Shown: positions 53,930 to 63,009, counted from the stretch's first letter. The stretch is 64,000 nucleotides of DNA from Firm-04 sp045617625 (GCA_045617625.1 JAZLJA010000023.1:92494-156493); one strand, 5' to 3'. The notes: generated by a model from the sequence alone, not told the origin. A program made the numbers and translations.

Positions 53930-54649
53930 ATGCAACTGCTTGAAAAATGTTTGAATCGTATGCAGATTTGGCTGCTTGGTGCAGAATCACAGCAACAGGT
54001 TTTCTACATACACGGAACAGATACTCTTCCACCGCCGCTTTCAAGGGAAGAAGAAGCTGATACATTTCAGAAACTCACAAACGGAGACACAACTGCAAGG
54101 AACAGCCTCATTGTTCACAATTTGCGCCTTGTGGTATATATCGCAAGAAAATTTGAATCCGCAGGCGTAACACTGGAAGATCTTATTTCTATCGGTACGA
54201 TCGGTCTTATCAAAGCGGTGGAGACTTTTCACCCTGAAAAACAAATCAAACTGGCAACCTATGCTTCAAGATGTATTGAAAATGAAATCCTGATGCATCT
54301 GCGAAAAACTGCTCAATACCGCGGCGAAATCTCCATTGACGAACCGCTCAATGTTGATTGGGACGGAAACGAACTGCTGCTTTCCGATCTGCTCGGCACC
54401 GATGACGATATAGTAAATCGGGACATTGAATCAGAAGCCGAACGGGATATGCTTCGGCAGGCGGTCTCGCATTTGTCTCCGCGTGAGCGTCAGATCATGG
54501 AGATGCGTTTCGGACTCAACGGCGAAAAGGAAAAAACGCAAAAAGAAGTCGCCGATGCCATTGGGATCTCACAATCCTATATTTCCCGTCTGGAAAAGAA
54601 AATCATACGCAGATTACGCACGGAACTGGAAACGGCACTCATCTGTTGA
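53930..54649 (+). CDS. sigE: Sporulation sigma factor SigE
   Basis: Early mother-cell sigma factor, 239 residues. A hydrophobic pro-sequence occupies the N-terminus. Region 2 shows NLRLVVYIARKFE, DLISIGTIGLIKAVE and LATYASRCIENEILMHLR; region 4 shows EKEKTQKEVADAIGISQSYISRLEKK. The start at 53930 follows GGAGGAAATACT. sigG, often next in Bacilli, is not adjacent: the following gene is pckG. Confidence 0.95.
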   Translation: MQLLEKCLNRMQIWLLGAESQQQVFYIHGTDTLPPPLSREEEADTFQKLTNGDTTARNSLIVHNLRLVVYIARKFESAGVTLEDLISIGTIGLIKAVETFHPEKQIKLATYASRCIENEILMHLRKTAQYRGEISIDEPLNVDWDGNELLLSDLLGTDDDIVNRDIESEAERDMLRQAVSHLSPRERQIMEMRFGLNGEKEKTQKEVADAIGISQSYISRLEKKIIRRLRTELETALIC

Positions 54650-54691
54650 TACATTATTTTCATTTTTTCGACGTTTTTTTCCAATTTCCAC

Positions 54692-54720
54692 TTGACATTC
54701 ATCAAGATTTGGCATATAAT
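54692..54720 (+). promoter_or_regulatory. pckG promoter
   Basis: TTGACA, 17 bp, TATAAT. Perfect consensus hexamers, suggesting high expression. Confidence 0.88.
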
Positions 54721-54772
54721 GATAAATAGGGGATTTTGGTTTCCCCATAAATGTGTTTAGGAGGTCACTCAA

Positions 54773-56590
54773 ATGTCATTGACAAAGAACCCGAATGTCA
54801 ACAAATGGGTCGAAGAAATGATCACGCTCTGTAAGCCTGATAATGTCGTCTGGATCGACGGCTCCAAGGAACAGCTTGATCAGCTCGTTGACGAGGTTAC
54901 CGCACTTCCCGACGGCCACCCCGATAAGCTTTATCGCCTGAACGAGGAGAAACTCCCCGGCTGTCTCTATCACCGCACCCGTCCCAACGACGTTGCGCGT
55001 GTTGAAAACAGAACCTTTATCTGCTCCCGCAAGGAAGAAGATGCAGGTCCCACCAACAACTGGTGTGATCCAAAGGAAATGTACGCAAAACTGACACCTC
55101 TTTATGATGGTGTTATGAAAGGCAGAACCATGTATGTCATCCCGTACAGCATGGGTCCCATCGGATCGCCGCTTGCAAAGGTCGGTGTGGAACTGACTGA
55201 CTCCATCTATGTTGTTCTCAACATGAACATCATGACCCGTATGGGCACTCAGGCATTTGAAAACCTCGGCGATGTTTCCGATGACTTCGTCCGCGGCTTG
55301 CACTCCAAGGCTGACGTTGCCCCTGAGAATCGCTACATCGTACAGTTCCCCGAGGACAACACCATCTGGAGCATCAACTCCGCTTACGGCGGAAATGTTC
55401 TTCTCGGCAAAAAGTGCTTTGCACTTCGTATTGCTTCCTATCAGGGCAAAAACGAAGGCTGGATGGCTGAACATATGCTGATCCTCGGTTTGAAGAAGCC
55501 TGGTCAGGAAACAAAGTATGTCTGTGCTGCATTCCCCTCTGCCTGCGGCAAAACCAACCTTGCAATGCTCATCCCGCCTGAAGGGTATCGTGCAAAAGGC
55601 TACGAAGTGTTCACCGTCGGTGATGATATCGCTTGGCTGAAACCCGGTTCTGACGGCAGACTGTATGCGATCAACCCCGAGAATGGTTTCTTCGGTGTTG
55701 CTCCCGGCACCAATGCAAAGTCTAACTTCAATGCACTTGCTTCCACAAAGTCCAACACCATCTTCACCAATGTTGCGCTCAACAATGCTGACAACACTGT
55801 TTGGTGGGAAGGTCTTGACAAGAATCCTCCTGTTGATGCAACAGAGTGGAAGGGTGAAAAGGTCAACGGTGTGGAATTCACTTCTGTTGTCATGGAAGAC
55901 GGCAAGAAGCAGAAACTTGCTCACCCGAACAGCCGCTTCACTGCACCCGCAATCAACTGCCCGTGCATCAGCCCTGAATTCAATAATCCTGCAGGCGTTC
56001 CGATTTCTGCAATTGTATTCGGCGGCAGACGTGCAAAGACCGCTCCGCTGGTTTATCAGTCGTTTGACTGGGAACACGGCACTTTTGTCGGCTCCATTAT
56101 GGCTTCCGAAACCACAGCTGCCGCTGCAGGCGCAGTCGGTGTTGTGCGTCGTGACCCGATGGCTATGCTGCCGTTCTGTGGCTATCATATGGGCGATTAC
56201 TGGGCACATTGGCTCGAAATGGGCAAGAAGCTCGGTGACAAGGCTCCGAAGATCTTTAACGTCAACTGGTTCCGTACCGATGATGAAGGCAACTTCATTT
56301 GGCCCGGTTTCGGTGACAATATGCGTGTACTTGACTGGATCATCGACCGTTGCGATGGTAAGGCTGATGCAGTCGAAACCGCAATCGGTTATGAGCCGAA
56401 GCCCGAAGATATCAATGTCGACGGTCTGGATGATATCACCACCGATACCATCAAGGGACTGCTCAATGTCGATATCGACCTTTGGAAGCAGGAAGCTGAA
56501 GGCATCCGCGAATTCTACGGCAAGTTTGGCTCCAAGTTGCCGAAGGAGCTCGCTGCACAGCTTGACGCTCTCGAAAAGAGACTCGGCTAA
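54773..56590 (+). CDS. pckG: Phosphoenolpyruvate carboxykinase (GTP)
   Basis: Interconverts oxaloacetate and PEP with GTP/GDP. The length of 605 residues fits the GTP class. Signatures: RTMYVIPYSMGPIGSPLAK, the kinase P-loop AFPSACGKTNLAM, the metal-site segment FTVGDDIAWLKPG, and FGGRRAKTAPLVYQ. In fibre-degrading ruminococci it can work in the carboxylating direction toward succinate or malate. Ribosome site AGGAGGTCACTCAA. Its clean codon bias leaves a long open frame on the opposite strand, which I reject. A strong terminator follows. Confidence 0.96.
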   Translation: MSLTKNPNVNKWVEEMITLCKPDNVVWIDGSKEQLDQLVDEVTALPDGHPDKLYRLNEEKLPGCLYHRTRPNDVARVENRTFICSRKEEDAGPTNNWCDPKEMYAKLTPLYDGVMKGRTMYVIPYSMGPIGSPLAKVGVELTDSIYVVLNMNIMTRMGTQAFENLGDVSDDFVRGLHSKADVAPENRYIVQFPEDNTIWSINSAYGGNVLLGKKCFALRIASYQGKNEGWMAEHMLILGLKKPGQETKYVCAAFPSACGKTNLAMLIPPEGYRAKGYEVFTVGDDIAWLKPGSDGRLYAINPENGFFGVAPGTNAKSNFNALASTKSNTIFTNVALNNADNTVWWEGLDKNPPVDATEWKGEKVNGVEFTSVVMEDGKKQKLAHPNSRFTAPAINCPCISPEFNNPAGVPISAIVFGGRRAKTAPLVYQSFDWEHGTFVGSIMASETTAAAAGAVGVVRRDPMAMLPFCGYHMGDYWAHWLEMGKKLGDKAPKIFNVNWFRTDDEGNFIWPGFGDNMRVLDWIIDRCDGKADAVETAIGYEPKPEDINVDGLDDITTDTIKGLLNVDIDLWKQEAEGIREFYGKFGSKLPKELAAQLDALEKRLG

Positions 56591-56603
56591 TATCATTCAT
56601 TCT

Positions 56604-56637
56604 AATACCGCGGCAAAATACAGCCGCGGTATTTTTT
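56604..56637 (+). terminator. pckG terminator
   Basis: An 11-bp stem (AATACCGCGGC / GCCGCGGTATT) running into a T tract. Confidence 0.9.
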
Positions 56638-56693
56638 ATAGATAAATCGGAATAAAATGAGCCAATATATCATAAAAACAGTACGATTGTGCA

Positions 56694-56722
56694 TTGCATA
56701 TTCTGTATATTTTCGATATACT
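56694..56722 (+). promoter_or_regulatory. Promoter of the rhamnogalacturonan lyase gene
   Basis: TTGCAT, 17 bp, TATACT. Confidence 0.65.
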
Positions 56723-56791
56723 ATAATCAGCAAATGTTATCAAGTCAATCGTATCGGCATAGGGAAAGATAAGTATTTTTGAGGTGAAAAA

Positions 56792-59425
56792 ATGAAAAGA
56801 AACACAAATCGTTTGATTGCAGCAGGTTTGACCCTGCCGCTTTCAGTTGGTGGGATTCTGATACCAACTGCACCCATGCAGGTTCTTGCGGCAAACTCCC
56901 CTGTTGTGGAGTATCTCAATCGTGGAATCAGTGCTGTCAACACTGGTTCAGGCATGATGATCAGCTGGCGGTTCAACGCAAATGATGACGACAATGCCAC
57001 GTTTCGACTGTATCGCAACAACGAAATGATTTACGAAAGTGCTGGCGGCAAAGCTACCTGCTACCTTGATGCAGGCGGCAATGCCAACTCACAGTATCGC
57101 GTTGACACTGTTGTGAACGATAAGGTCGTATCCTCTGAGGTGTGCACCAACATCAGCAACAGCAATTATCTCAGCGTCAAAATGGATGTCCCTGCAGGAG
57201 GCGGCGATTATTCCTATGTTGCATCCGATACATCCGTCGGTGATGTGGACGGCGACGGCACATACGAACTGTTCGTCAAATGGGATCCGACAAACGCAAA
57301 GGATAATTCGCAGGACGGTTATACAGGAAATGTCTATATCGACTGCTACACCCTTGACAGCAAAAAACTCTGGCGTATAGACCTTGGCCGAAATATTCGT
57401 GCGGGTGCACATTATACACAGCATCTTGTTGCTGACTTTGACGGTGACGGAAAAGCTGAAATGTGCTGCAAAACCGCTGACGGTACAAAGGATGGAACAG
57501 GCAAAGTGATCGGCAACGGCAACGCTGACTACCGCAATTCCGGCGGCTATGTGCTCGACGGTCCCGAATACTATACACTGTTCGACGGACAAACGGGCGC
57601 GGCTCTCGATACCGTTGATTATGCCTATCCACGGGGCGATGCGACCAGCGCGAATGCCAAGAAAACATGGGGCGACAACTATGGAAACCGCTGTGACCGT
57701 TTCCTCGGTGCTGTCTGCTATCTTGACGGTGTAAACCCGAGTGCGGTGTCAGTTCGCGGATATTATACCCGTATGACCGCCGTTGCATATGATGTTGTTG
57801 ATAAAAAGCTGGTCAAACGCTGGGGATTTGATACAGGTTTTAATTCCTCCGCGCAGGGCTATGCCAATGGCAACCACAACTGTATGCCTGCCGATGTTGA
57901 CGGTGACGGCAGACAGGAACTTGTACTTGGCGCGACTTGTCTGGACGATAACGGTCAGGTACTCTGGTGTACGGGCAAGGGACACGGTGACGCAATGCAC
58001 TTGGGTGATCTGCTTCCGAATCGTCAGGGCTTGGAACTATGGGTCTGCCATGAAGCTGCACCCTATGGTGTTTCTCTGATTGATGCACGCAACGGACAGA
58101 CAATTTTCCACTATGACCGCGACAAAGATACAGGACGCTGCTGTGCAGACAATGTCTTGGCAAGCAATCCCGGTGCAGAATTCTGGGGTGCACGTTCCAA
58201 TGATGTCTACAACGCAAACGGACAGGTCGTCAGCACCAAAACACCTGCGCAGAACTTCCTTGCATACTGGGATGGCGACCTTGAACGTGAATTGCAGGAT
58301 GGCATTACAATTTCCAAGATGACAAATGCCAACACGATTCAGGAGATCTTCACCGCCTCCGGATGCGATACCAACAACGGAACGAAATCGAATCCGTGCC
58401 TCACTGCGGATATTCTGGGTGACTGGCGCGAAGAACTCCTCTACCGTACTACGGACAGCCGTGAAATTCGCATTTTCTGCACACCGCACACCACGGATTA
58501 TCGTATCACCACACTGATGCACGACCCGCAGTACCGCAATCAGGCAGCCGGCGAACAGAATTGTTACAACCAGCCGGCTCACCCAAGTTTCTATCTCGGT
58601 TCTGATGCAAATCTACCGGCAAGACCGAATGTCACAGTCAATGATGACGGTTCGCATTCCACAAGCAACGAACCGATGAGCGGAAAGCTGATTCAGAATC
58701 TTACCGTGTTCGACATGAGCAATTACCGCAAATGGACAATCGACGACGCTGTCAGCCAAGGTGAATCTATTTTCGGTGACCGCGATTTTACCTACACGCA
58801 GCTTCCAAAAGAATTGAACGGCAAGGAATCCATTCTTACCGCCTGCGACTCCAAATACAGCACAAGTGACCTTGCCAGCTTCTCTGTGGCACAGGATGCG
58901 ACTGTATATATCGTTTATGACAACCGTGTGGATTCACTTCCTTCATGGATGTCAGGCTTTGAAAAGACAGGCATGACAGCCGCAAGCTCCAATGATGTCG
59001 TGTTCGATGTCTATAAGAAGGACGTGAACGCTGGTGACACTGTGGTTTTGGGACAAAACGGAAAATCAGATTACTGCGTGAACTATACTGTATTTGTGGC
59101 AGAACAAATCGTCGAAACAACAACAACTACAACAACTACTACAACTACTACCACCACAACAACAACTACTACCACGACAACAACGACAAACAGCACAACC
59201 ACAACAACACCCGACCTATCCAAGCAGCTTCTAGGTGATGTCAACTGTGACGGTGTTGTGACAGTATCTGATGCCATCCTGATGAGTCGTATGGCGCATG
59301 AGGACACGACCGTTGACGTGACCGAGCAGGGCAAAATTAACGGTGACTGCGACCACGACGGTGCCGCGACCTCTTTGGATTCGAGCATTATCTTGAAGAT
59401 CATTGCAAAACTTATCACCGTGTAA
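56792..59425 (+). CDS. Cellulosomal rhamnogalacturonan lyase (PL11) with dockerin
   Basis: A secreted pectinase of 877 residues that cleaves the rhamnogalacturonan I backbone by beta-elimination. Signal peptide (1-34), then the PL11 catalytic module to about residue 615 with a fibronectin-like N-terminal part and repeated calcium-binding loops (VGDVDGDGTYELFV, VADFDGDGKAEM, PADVDGDGRQELV) in the propeller. A further beta-rich domain (about 630-770) precedes 24 consecutive Thr (776-799), Asn-Ser, five more Thr, and a dockerin (about 813-877; GDVNCDGVVTVSDAILMSRM, NGDCDHDGAATSLDSSIILK). GAGGTGAAAAA precedes the ATG. It would assemble on a scaffoldin with other fibre enzymes. Confidence 0.92.
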   Translation: MKRNTNRLIAAGLTLPLSVGGILIPTAPMQVLAANSPVVEYLNRGISAVNTGSGMMISWRFNANDDDNATFRLYRNNEMIYESAGGKATCYLDAGGNANSQYRVDTVVNDKVVSSEVCTNISNSNYLSVKMDVPAGGGDYSYVASDTSVGDVDGDGTYELFVKWDPTNAKDNSQDGYTGNVYIDCYTLDSKKLWRIDLGRNIRAGAHYTQHLVADFDGDGKAEMCCKTADGTKDGTGKVIGNGNADYRNSGGYVLDGPEYYTLFDGQTGAALDTVDYAYPRGDATSANAKKTWGDNYGNRCDRFLGAVCYLDGVNPSAVSVRGYYTRMTAVAYDVVDKKLVKRWGFDTGFNSSAQGYANGNHNCMPADVDGDGRQELVLGATCLDDNGQVLWCTGKGHGDAMHLGDLLPNRQGLELWVCHEAAPYGVSLIDARNGQTIFHYDRDKDTGRCCADNVLASNPGAEFWGARSNDVYNANGQVVSTKTPAQNFLAYWDGDLERELQDGITISKMTNANTIQEIFTASGCDTNNGTKSNPCLTADILGDWREELLYRTTDSREIRIFCTPHTTDYRITTLMHDPQYRNQAAGEQNCYNQPAHPSFYLGSDANLPARPNVTVNDDGSHSTSNEPMSGKLIQNLTVFDMSNYRKWTIDDAVSQGESIFGDRDFTYTQLPKELNGKESILTACDSKYSTSDLASFSVAQDATVYIVYDNRVDSLPSWMSGFEKTGMTAASSNDVVFDVYKKDVNAGDTVVLGQNGKSDYCVNYTVFVAEQIVETTTTTTTTTTTTTTTTTTTTTTTTNSTTTTTPDLSKQLLGDVNCDGVVTVSDAILMSRMAHEDTTVDVTEQGKINGDCDHDGAATSLDSSIILKIIAKLITV
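59117..59209 (+). repeat. Thr-codon microsatellite (ACA/ACT/ACC/ACG)
   Basis: 24 Thr codons in a row, then Asn-Ser and five Thr codons, with mixed third positions. It encodes the flexible linker before the dockerin. The mixed codons would limit slippage. Confidence 0.9.
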
Positions 59426-59429
59426 AAAG

Positions 59430-59459
59430 GAAACGCAGGGAATTACATCCCTGCGTTTC
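59430..59459. terminator. Bidirectional terminator between the lyase gene and def
   Basis: A 12-bp stem (GAAACGCAGGGA / TCCCTGCGTTTC) with flanking A and T runs. Confidence 0.88.
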
Positions 59460-59464
59460 TTTTA

Positions 59465-59878
59465 TCAGATGATAATCCCATTGGTATGGTCTATTTCATG
59501 CTGAATGATTTGTGCCGTTCTTCCTTCATACTGCTTAGTGAGATTACGAAAAAGTCTATCCTGATATGCCACTGTGATTTGTCGATATCGCTTCGTGGGG
59601 CGCTCCCCATTAAGTGAAAGACATCCTTCAGTGGTTTCGTACTCCCCTGACGCTTTCGTAATCTTGGGATTAAACATGACTTCATATTTTCCTTTGCCGA
59701 CACATACTGCAATGATGCACTTTTTCACGCCAATCATATTGGCAGCCATGCCCACGCATCGGTCGGCATTGGATTTCAACGTTTCCAACAGATCATCTGC
59801 AACCGAAACATCCGCTTTCTCAGCAAGTTCAGATTTCATTCCGAGAAAAAACATATCTCTGCAAATCGCTCGTATCAT
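59465..59878 (-). CDS. def: Peptide deformylase
   Basis: Removes formyl from the N-terminal Met of new proteins. The protein is 137 residues, with motif 1 GMAANMIG (family GxGLAAxQ, here a type III-like variant), motif 2 EGCLSL and motif 3 QHEIDHTNG, which together bind the catalytic metal. The start overlaps the LMW phosphatase stop (ATGA). The GMAANMIG form differs from the usual GLAAPQ, so substrate range could differ, and a second deformylase elsewhere is possible. Confidence 0.88.
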   Translation of the reverse strand: MIRAICRDMFFLGMKSELAEKADVSVADDLLETLKSNADRCVGMAANMIGVKKCIIAVCVGKGKYEVMFNPKITKASGEYETTEGCLSLNGERPTKRYRQITVAYQDRLFRNLTKQYEGRTAQIIQHEIDHTNGIII

Positions 59879-60360
59879 AATAATTCCCTCCTGTGTTTCT
59901 CCAGATACAACAGTACGCCCTCACATCCGCGAGAAATATCCTGAAATGCAACATCAAATCGATCAGTGTACCACGGATCGGCAACATCTCTGTTCTCATT
60001 TACAAACGAAAGAAGCTTATGTATTTTTTTCTGTGGGTCAGATTGAAAGATCCGCATCAGGTTACGCAGATTGTTTTCATCCATCACCACAAACAGATCG
60101 TATTGAGCATAATCATTCATCACAACCTGAACAGCACGCTTTCCTTCGCAAGAAATACCATGACGTTCTAATTCAGCCTTGGCAGGAGGATAAACAGGAT
60201 TCCCGATACCGCCGTAAATCTCCTCGGAACTTGTTGCCGCAGAACATACCATACATTCATCACGCAAATACGGATGCTCGGAAAGCATATGTCGAAAAAT
60301 ATACTCTGCCATCGGGGAACGACAGATGTTGCCGTGGCAGACAAACATCACTTTTATCAT
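59875..60360 (-). CDS. Low-molecular-weight protein tyrosine phosphatase
   Basis: A 161-residue phosphatase with the active-site loop VCHGNICRSPMAE (CX5R) near the N-terminus and the general-acid segment DPWYTDRFD. It may dephosphorylate protein tyrosine or arginine. The start at 60360 is preferred because GAGAGG lies 9 bases upstream; a longer reading from 60474 is unrelated to the family. Transcribed with def. Confidence 0.9.
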   Translation of the reverse strand: MIKVMFVCHGNICRSPMAEYIFRHMLSEHPYLRDECMVCSAATSSEEIYGGIGNPVYPPAKAELERHGISCEGKRAVQVVMNDYAQYDLFVVMDENNLRNLMRIFQSDPQKKIHKLLSFVNENRDVADPWYTDRFDVAFQDISRGCEGVLLYLEKHRRELL

Positions 60361-60497
60361 ACGTTTTTTCCTCTCTGATTTGCTCAGTATTGCCGTATTT
60401 TGCGCGGTATATCGTAGCTTTTCTTTCCTACTACCATTTTGGCAGAACGGGGCGAAAACTACAAAACGCGGCAAGTTTTTGCAAACTGCGGACGTCG

Positions 60498-60541
60498 TTA
60501 GTAGTAAAATAGTAGTAGAAATCGGGGTGTTTTACTACTAA
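60498..60541. repeat. 12-bp inverted repeat in a TAGTAGTA-rich region
   Basis: TTAGTAGTAAAA at 60498-60509 and TTTTACTACTAA at 60530-60541 form a perfect pair with a 20-base loop that itself contains TAGTAGTAG. Further CTACTAC/GTAGTA copies occur at about 60430 and 60553. It lies between the unknown gene and the phosphatase-def operon and could be an operator cluster or a hairpin. Confidence 0.5.
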
Positions 60542-60563
60542 GGAATTTGGGGTAGTATTCTTT

Positions 60564-61076
60564 TCAAATATTATTCTGTGCACAAAAATCAGCGAATGAT
60601 TCTGCATATCTGATCTTTTGCGTAAAAGCACCTGTGGTATATTCGTTTTCACCGGCTAATACAGCAGATAACCGACCGGTTTTTTCTGTAATGTCATACG
60701 AAGCAAAACGGAGCTTTTTCTGTGTTTCCTCTTTCATAACACGCATCAGATCATAGATACGATCGCTATGCTCTTTTTTGCATATAACATCGAATGAAAT
60801 GACATCCATCTGATCATGCGGATCTGCGTAAAGATTGAACACCATGCAGTTGTTTTTGTGATTTCCAATTACCCAGAGGTCGCCTTCGCCGGATTTTTGA
60901 TCAAAGAAGAAGTCAAATAGCTTTTCTGCATCAATGTATATGCCCATAGTATCCATAATAGTTTTTAGATTGGGATTAAGATAATCGTATTCCGGATACC
61001 CGTAGAGTACTATGTGTATAGGCGATGATATATGAAAAGTGCATACATCAGCACTTATTTTGGATTCAATGGACAT
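60564..61076 (-). CDS. Unknown 170-residue protein
   Basis: A 170-residue protein I do not recognise. It has no signal peptide or membrane segment and alternates strands and helices (IHIVLYGYPEYDYLNP; EKLFDFFFDQKSGEGDLWVIG; YADPHDQMDVISFDVICKKEHSDRIYDLM). The start at 61076 is chosen because GAGGAG lies 8 bases upstream and the promoter -10 is about 30 bases away. It is near the edge of mobile DNA and may be accessory. Confidence 0.65.
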   Translation of the reverse strand: MSIESKISADVCTFHISSPIHIVLYGYPEYDYLNPNLKTIMDTMGIYIDAEKLFDFFFDQKSGEGDLWVIGNHKNNCMVFNLYADPHDQMDVISFDVICKKEHSDRIYDLMRVMKEETQKKLRFASYDITEKTGRLSAVLAGENEYTTGAFTQKIRYAESFADFCAQNNI

Positions 61077-61101
61077 CGTAGCTTCTCCTCTCGTTTTTCT
61101 C

Positions 61102-61130
61102 ATTATACCATAATCCTTCCAATTCATCAA
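61102..61130 (-). promoter_or_regulatory. Promoter of the unknown 170-residue gene
   Basis: Minus strand TTGATG, 17 bp, TATAAT. Confidence 0.65.
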
Positions 61131-61143
61131 GTCAAAACGGGCA

Positions 61144-61172
61144 AAAAAATAACGGCTCACCGAAGTGAGCCG
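61144..61172 (-). terminator. Terminator of the integrase remnant
   Basis: An 8-bp stem CGGCTCAC / GTGAGCCG with a UUCG-type tetraloop, followed by TTATTTTTTT on the minus strand. Confidence 0.88.
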
Positions 61173-61186
61173 CAGACGGAAGCGTA

Positions 61187-61315
61187 TCATACTGCTTCAT
61201 CCTTTGTTCTGTTCATCTCCTGACGGGCGTTCTGGAGTTCCTCCATGCGGTGAAGCTCCGCAGCAGCATCCTCCAGTCCCAGATGCGTATAAACGTCAAG
61301 CGTTGTGCTCTTGCC
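61187..61315 (-). pseudogene. C-terminal remnant of a tyrosine recombinase (integrase)
   Basis: The last 42 codons of a phage/ICE-type tyrosine integrase: GKSTTLDVYTHLGLEDAAAE, then a charged tail ending DEAV. The catalytic Tyr (in LDVYTHL) is kept, but the Arg and His boxes that should lie upstream are absent, because the sequence changes to serine-recombinase element DNA at about 61316. Its own terminator follows. It is either the downstream half of a gene split by insertion or a deletion remnant. Confidence 0.8.
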
Positions 61316-61362
61316 AAATGGTAACACACTTTCGTATGGTTTGTAAATGACGTAAATACGCC

Positions 61363-63009
61363 TTAAAACAGGCTTCTTTTGTCTTTCAGTGGTTCATCGA
61401 GCAGCTTGTAGTAGATGTAAATATCACGGGGCTGTCCCTCCACATAGGCATCGAGTGTAATATACTCGATAAGCTCCAAGCACATCTCACGGGTAAGTTC
61501 CTGTACATCAGTATACTTCTTCAGGCGCTCTATGAACAGGGCTACATCTTCCTCGTTCTGCCTGATCGTGGATAACTTTTCTTCAAGGTCAGCAACTTCT
61601 GCCGACAGTTCTTTCTGCTCGGCTTCATATTTCGCTATGAGCTTCATCGCTACATCTTCAGATACCTTGCCGAGGACTTTGTCCTCATAGATGTTCTGAA
61701 TCAGCGTGTCAAGCTCCTGCAAGCGGTATCTGCCCTCTGTGAGCTTCTTGGTATCAACGGAATACTGCTCCTCGTGATGCTTTGCTTTACGAGCGAGGAA
61801 TTCCGCCTTTGCCTTTTCCTCGTCCTCTACAACAAGCTGAGCAAGACTGCGAATATCTTCAAGCACAATAGCGTCCATATCTTGCATTTTGATATAGTGA
61901 CTGGGACAGTAACGCTTGCCAAACCTCATGTAAGAAGTGCAGTTGTAATTGTGGCGAAGATACTTTCTCGGCTTTTTCTTACTGCCGTTTGTAGTGTTGT
62001 TCCACGCAAGGCGGACTTTGTTTCCGCAGTCCTGACAGTAAATTAATCCGCTGAGATTTGCGACATATCCGCTGCTGTTGCGCTTTCCCTGCGACACCGA
62101 CTGTTCCATTTCACGCACCCTATCCCAAAGCTCCTGAGAAACAATAGGCTCATGCGTGTTTTTCACAACGATCATATCTTCTTCATCATTCTTTATTACT
62201 TTATGATTTTTGTAGCTGACTCTTGTTGTGCGGAGCTGAACAAGATGTCCGAGGTAGGTGTAGTTGTGCAATATTTGCCTGACCGATTCGGGACTCCACA
62301 TATGCCTTGTACGTCGAGGATTAGGTTTGCCGAGCTTTGCGTAATAGTAGTCCGATGGAATCGGCACACCGTCTTCATTGAGCTTATCGGCAATATGGTG
62401 CGGGCTGATACCGCTTGCCCGCATTTCAAAGATGTTGCGGACAATAGGTGCGGCATCGGGATCGATCACAGGTAGGTGATTCGGATCATCGCCCTTCGTG
62501 TAACCGAACGGAGCGCAGGTCGTGCGATACTTGCCAGCTTTTGCATTGGCTTCGATGACTGCCTTGATCTTCTTACTCGTAGAAGCGGCGTGCCACTCGT
62601 TGAAAAGGTTGACGATCGGCATCATGTCAAGTGCGGAGGTATCCTTACTTGCAGTATCCACATTATCGTTCAGTGCGATAAAGCGGATATTGTAACTCGG
62701 AAAAATGTAGTCAACATATCTGCCGACCTCGATGTAATTACGCCCGAAACGGCTGAGGTCTTTGCAGATGATAAGATTGATCTTCCCCGACTGAGCATCT
62801 GACAGCAATCTCTGCACCGCAGGTCTGTCGAAATCAGTACCGCTCCAACCGTCATCAACGTAGGTATCCACAAGATTCCAGCCCTGCTCTTTGACATATT
62901 TGGTGAGGATAAGCTTCTGGTTTTCTATTGACAGGGATTCGCCGGCTCTCATATCCTCCTGCGAGAGGCGGACGTAAATTCCTGCATTGTAAATGGTCTG
63001 CTTTGCCAT
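61363..63009 (-). CDS. Large serine recombinase
   Basis: A 548-residue site-specific recombinase that would integrate and excise the element. The N-terminal resolvase domain has the nucleophile in YVRLSQED, plus CKDLSRFGRN and DTYVDDGWSGTDFDRP. The recombinase domain follows (GKYRTTCAPFGY, RQILHNYTYLGHL). The zinc ribbon begins with CQDCGNKVRL and is completed by later Cys. A coiled coil (about 400-490) precedes the end. The start at 63009 follows AAAGGAGTAAAA; a longer reading to 63081 covers the promoter. Confidence 0.95.
   Translation of the reverse strand: MAKQTIYNAGIYVRLSQEDMRAGESLSIENQKLILTKYVKEQGWNLVDTYVDDGWSGTDFDRPAVQRLLSDAQSGKINLIICKDLSRFGRNYIEVGRYVDYIFPSYNIRFIALNDNVDTASKDTSALDMMPIVNLFNEWHAASTSKKIKAVIEANAKAGKYRTTCAPFGYTKGDDPNHLPVIDPDAAPIVRNIFEMRASGISPHHIADKLNEDGVPIPSDYYYAKLGKPNPRRTRHMWSPESVRQILHNYTYLGHLVQLRTTRVSYKNHKVIKNDEEDMIVVKNTHEPIVSQELWDRVREMEQSVSQGKRNSSGYVANLSGLIYCQDCGNKVRLAWNNTTNGSKKKPRKYLRHNYNCTSYMRFGKRYCPSHYIKMQDMDAIVLEDIRSLAQLVVEDEEKAKAEFLARKAKHHEEQYSVDTKKLTEGRYRLQELDTLIQNIYEDKVLGKVSEDVAMKLIAKYEAEQKELSAEVADLEEKLSTIRQNEEDVALFIERLKKYTDVQELTREMCLELIEYITLDAYVEGQPRDIYIYYKLLDEPLKDKRSLF

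Noticed and set aside
54776..56596. 606-codon open frame antisense to pckG
   Set aside because: It mirrors pckG almost exactly, has no recognisable domain or ribosome site, and is explained by the strong codon bias of a highly expressed gene.
59083..59418. Minus-strand open frame with a long poly-Val stretch
   Set aside because: It is the complement of the Thr-codon linker of the PL11 gene.
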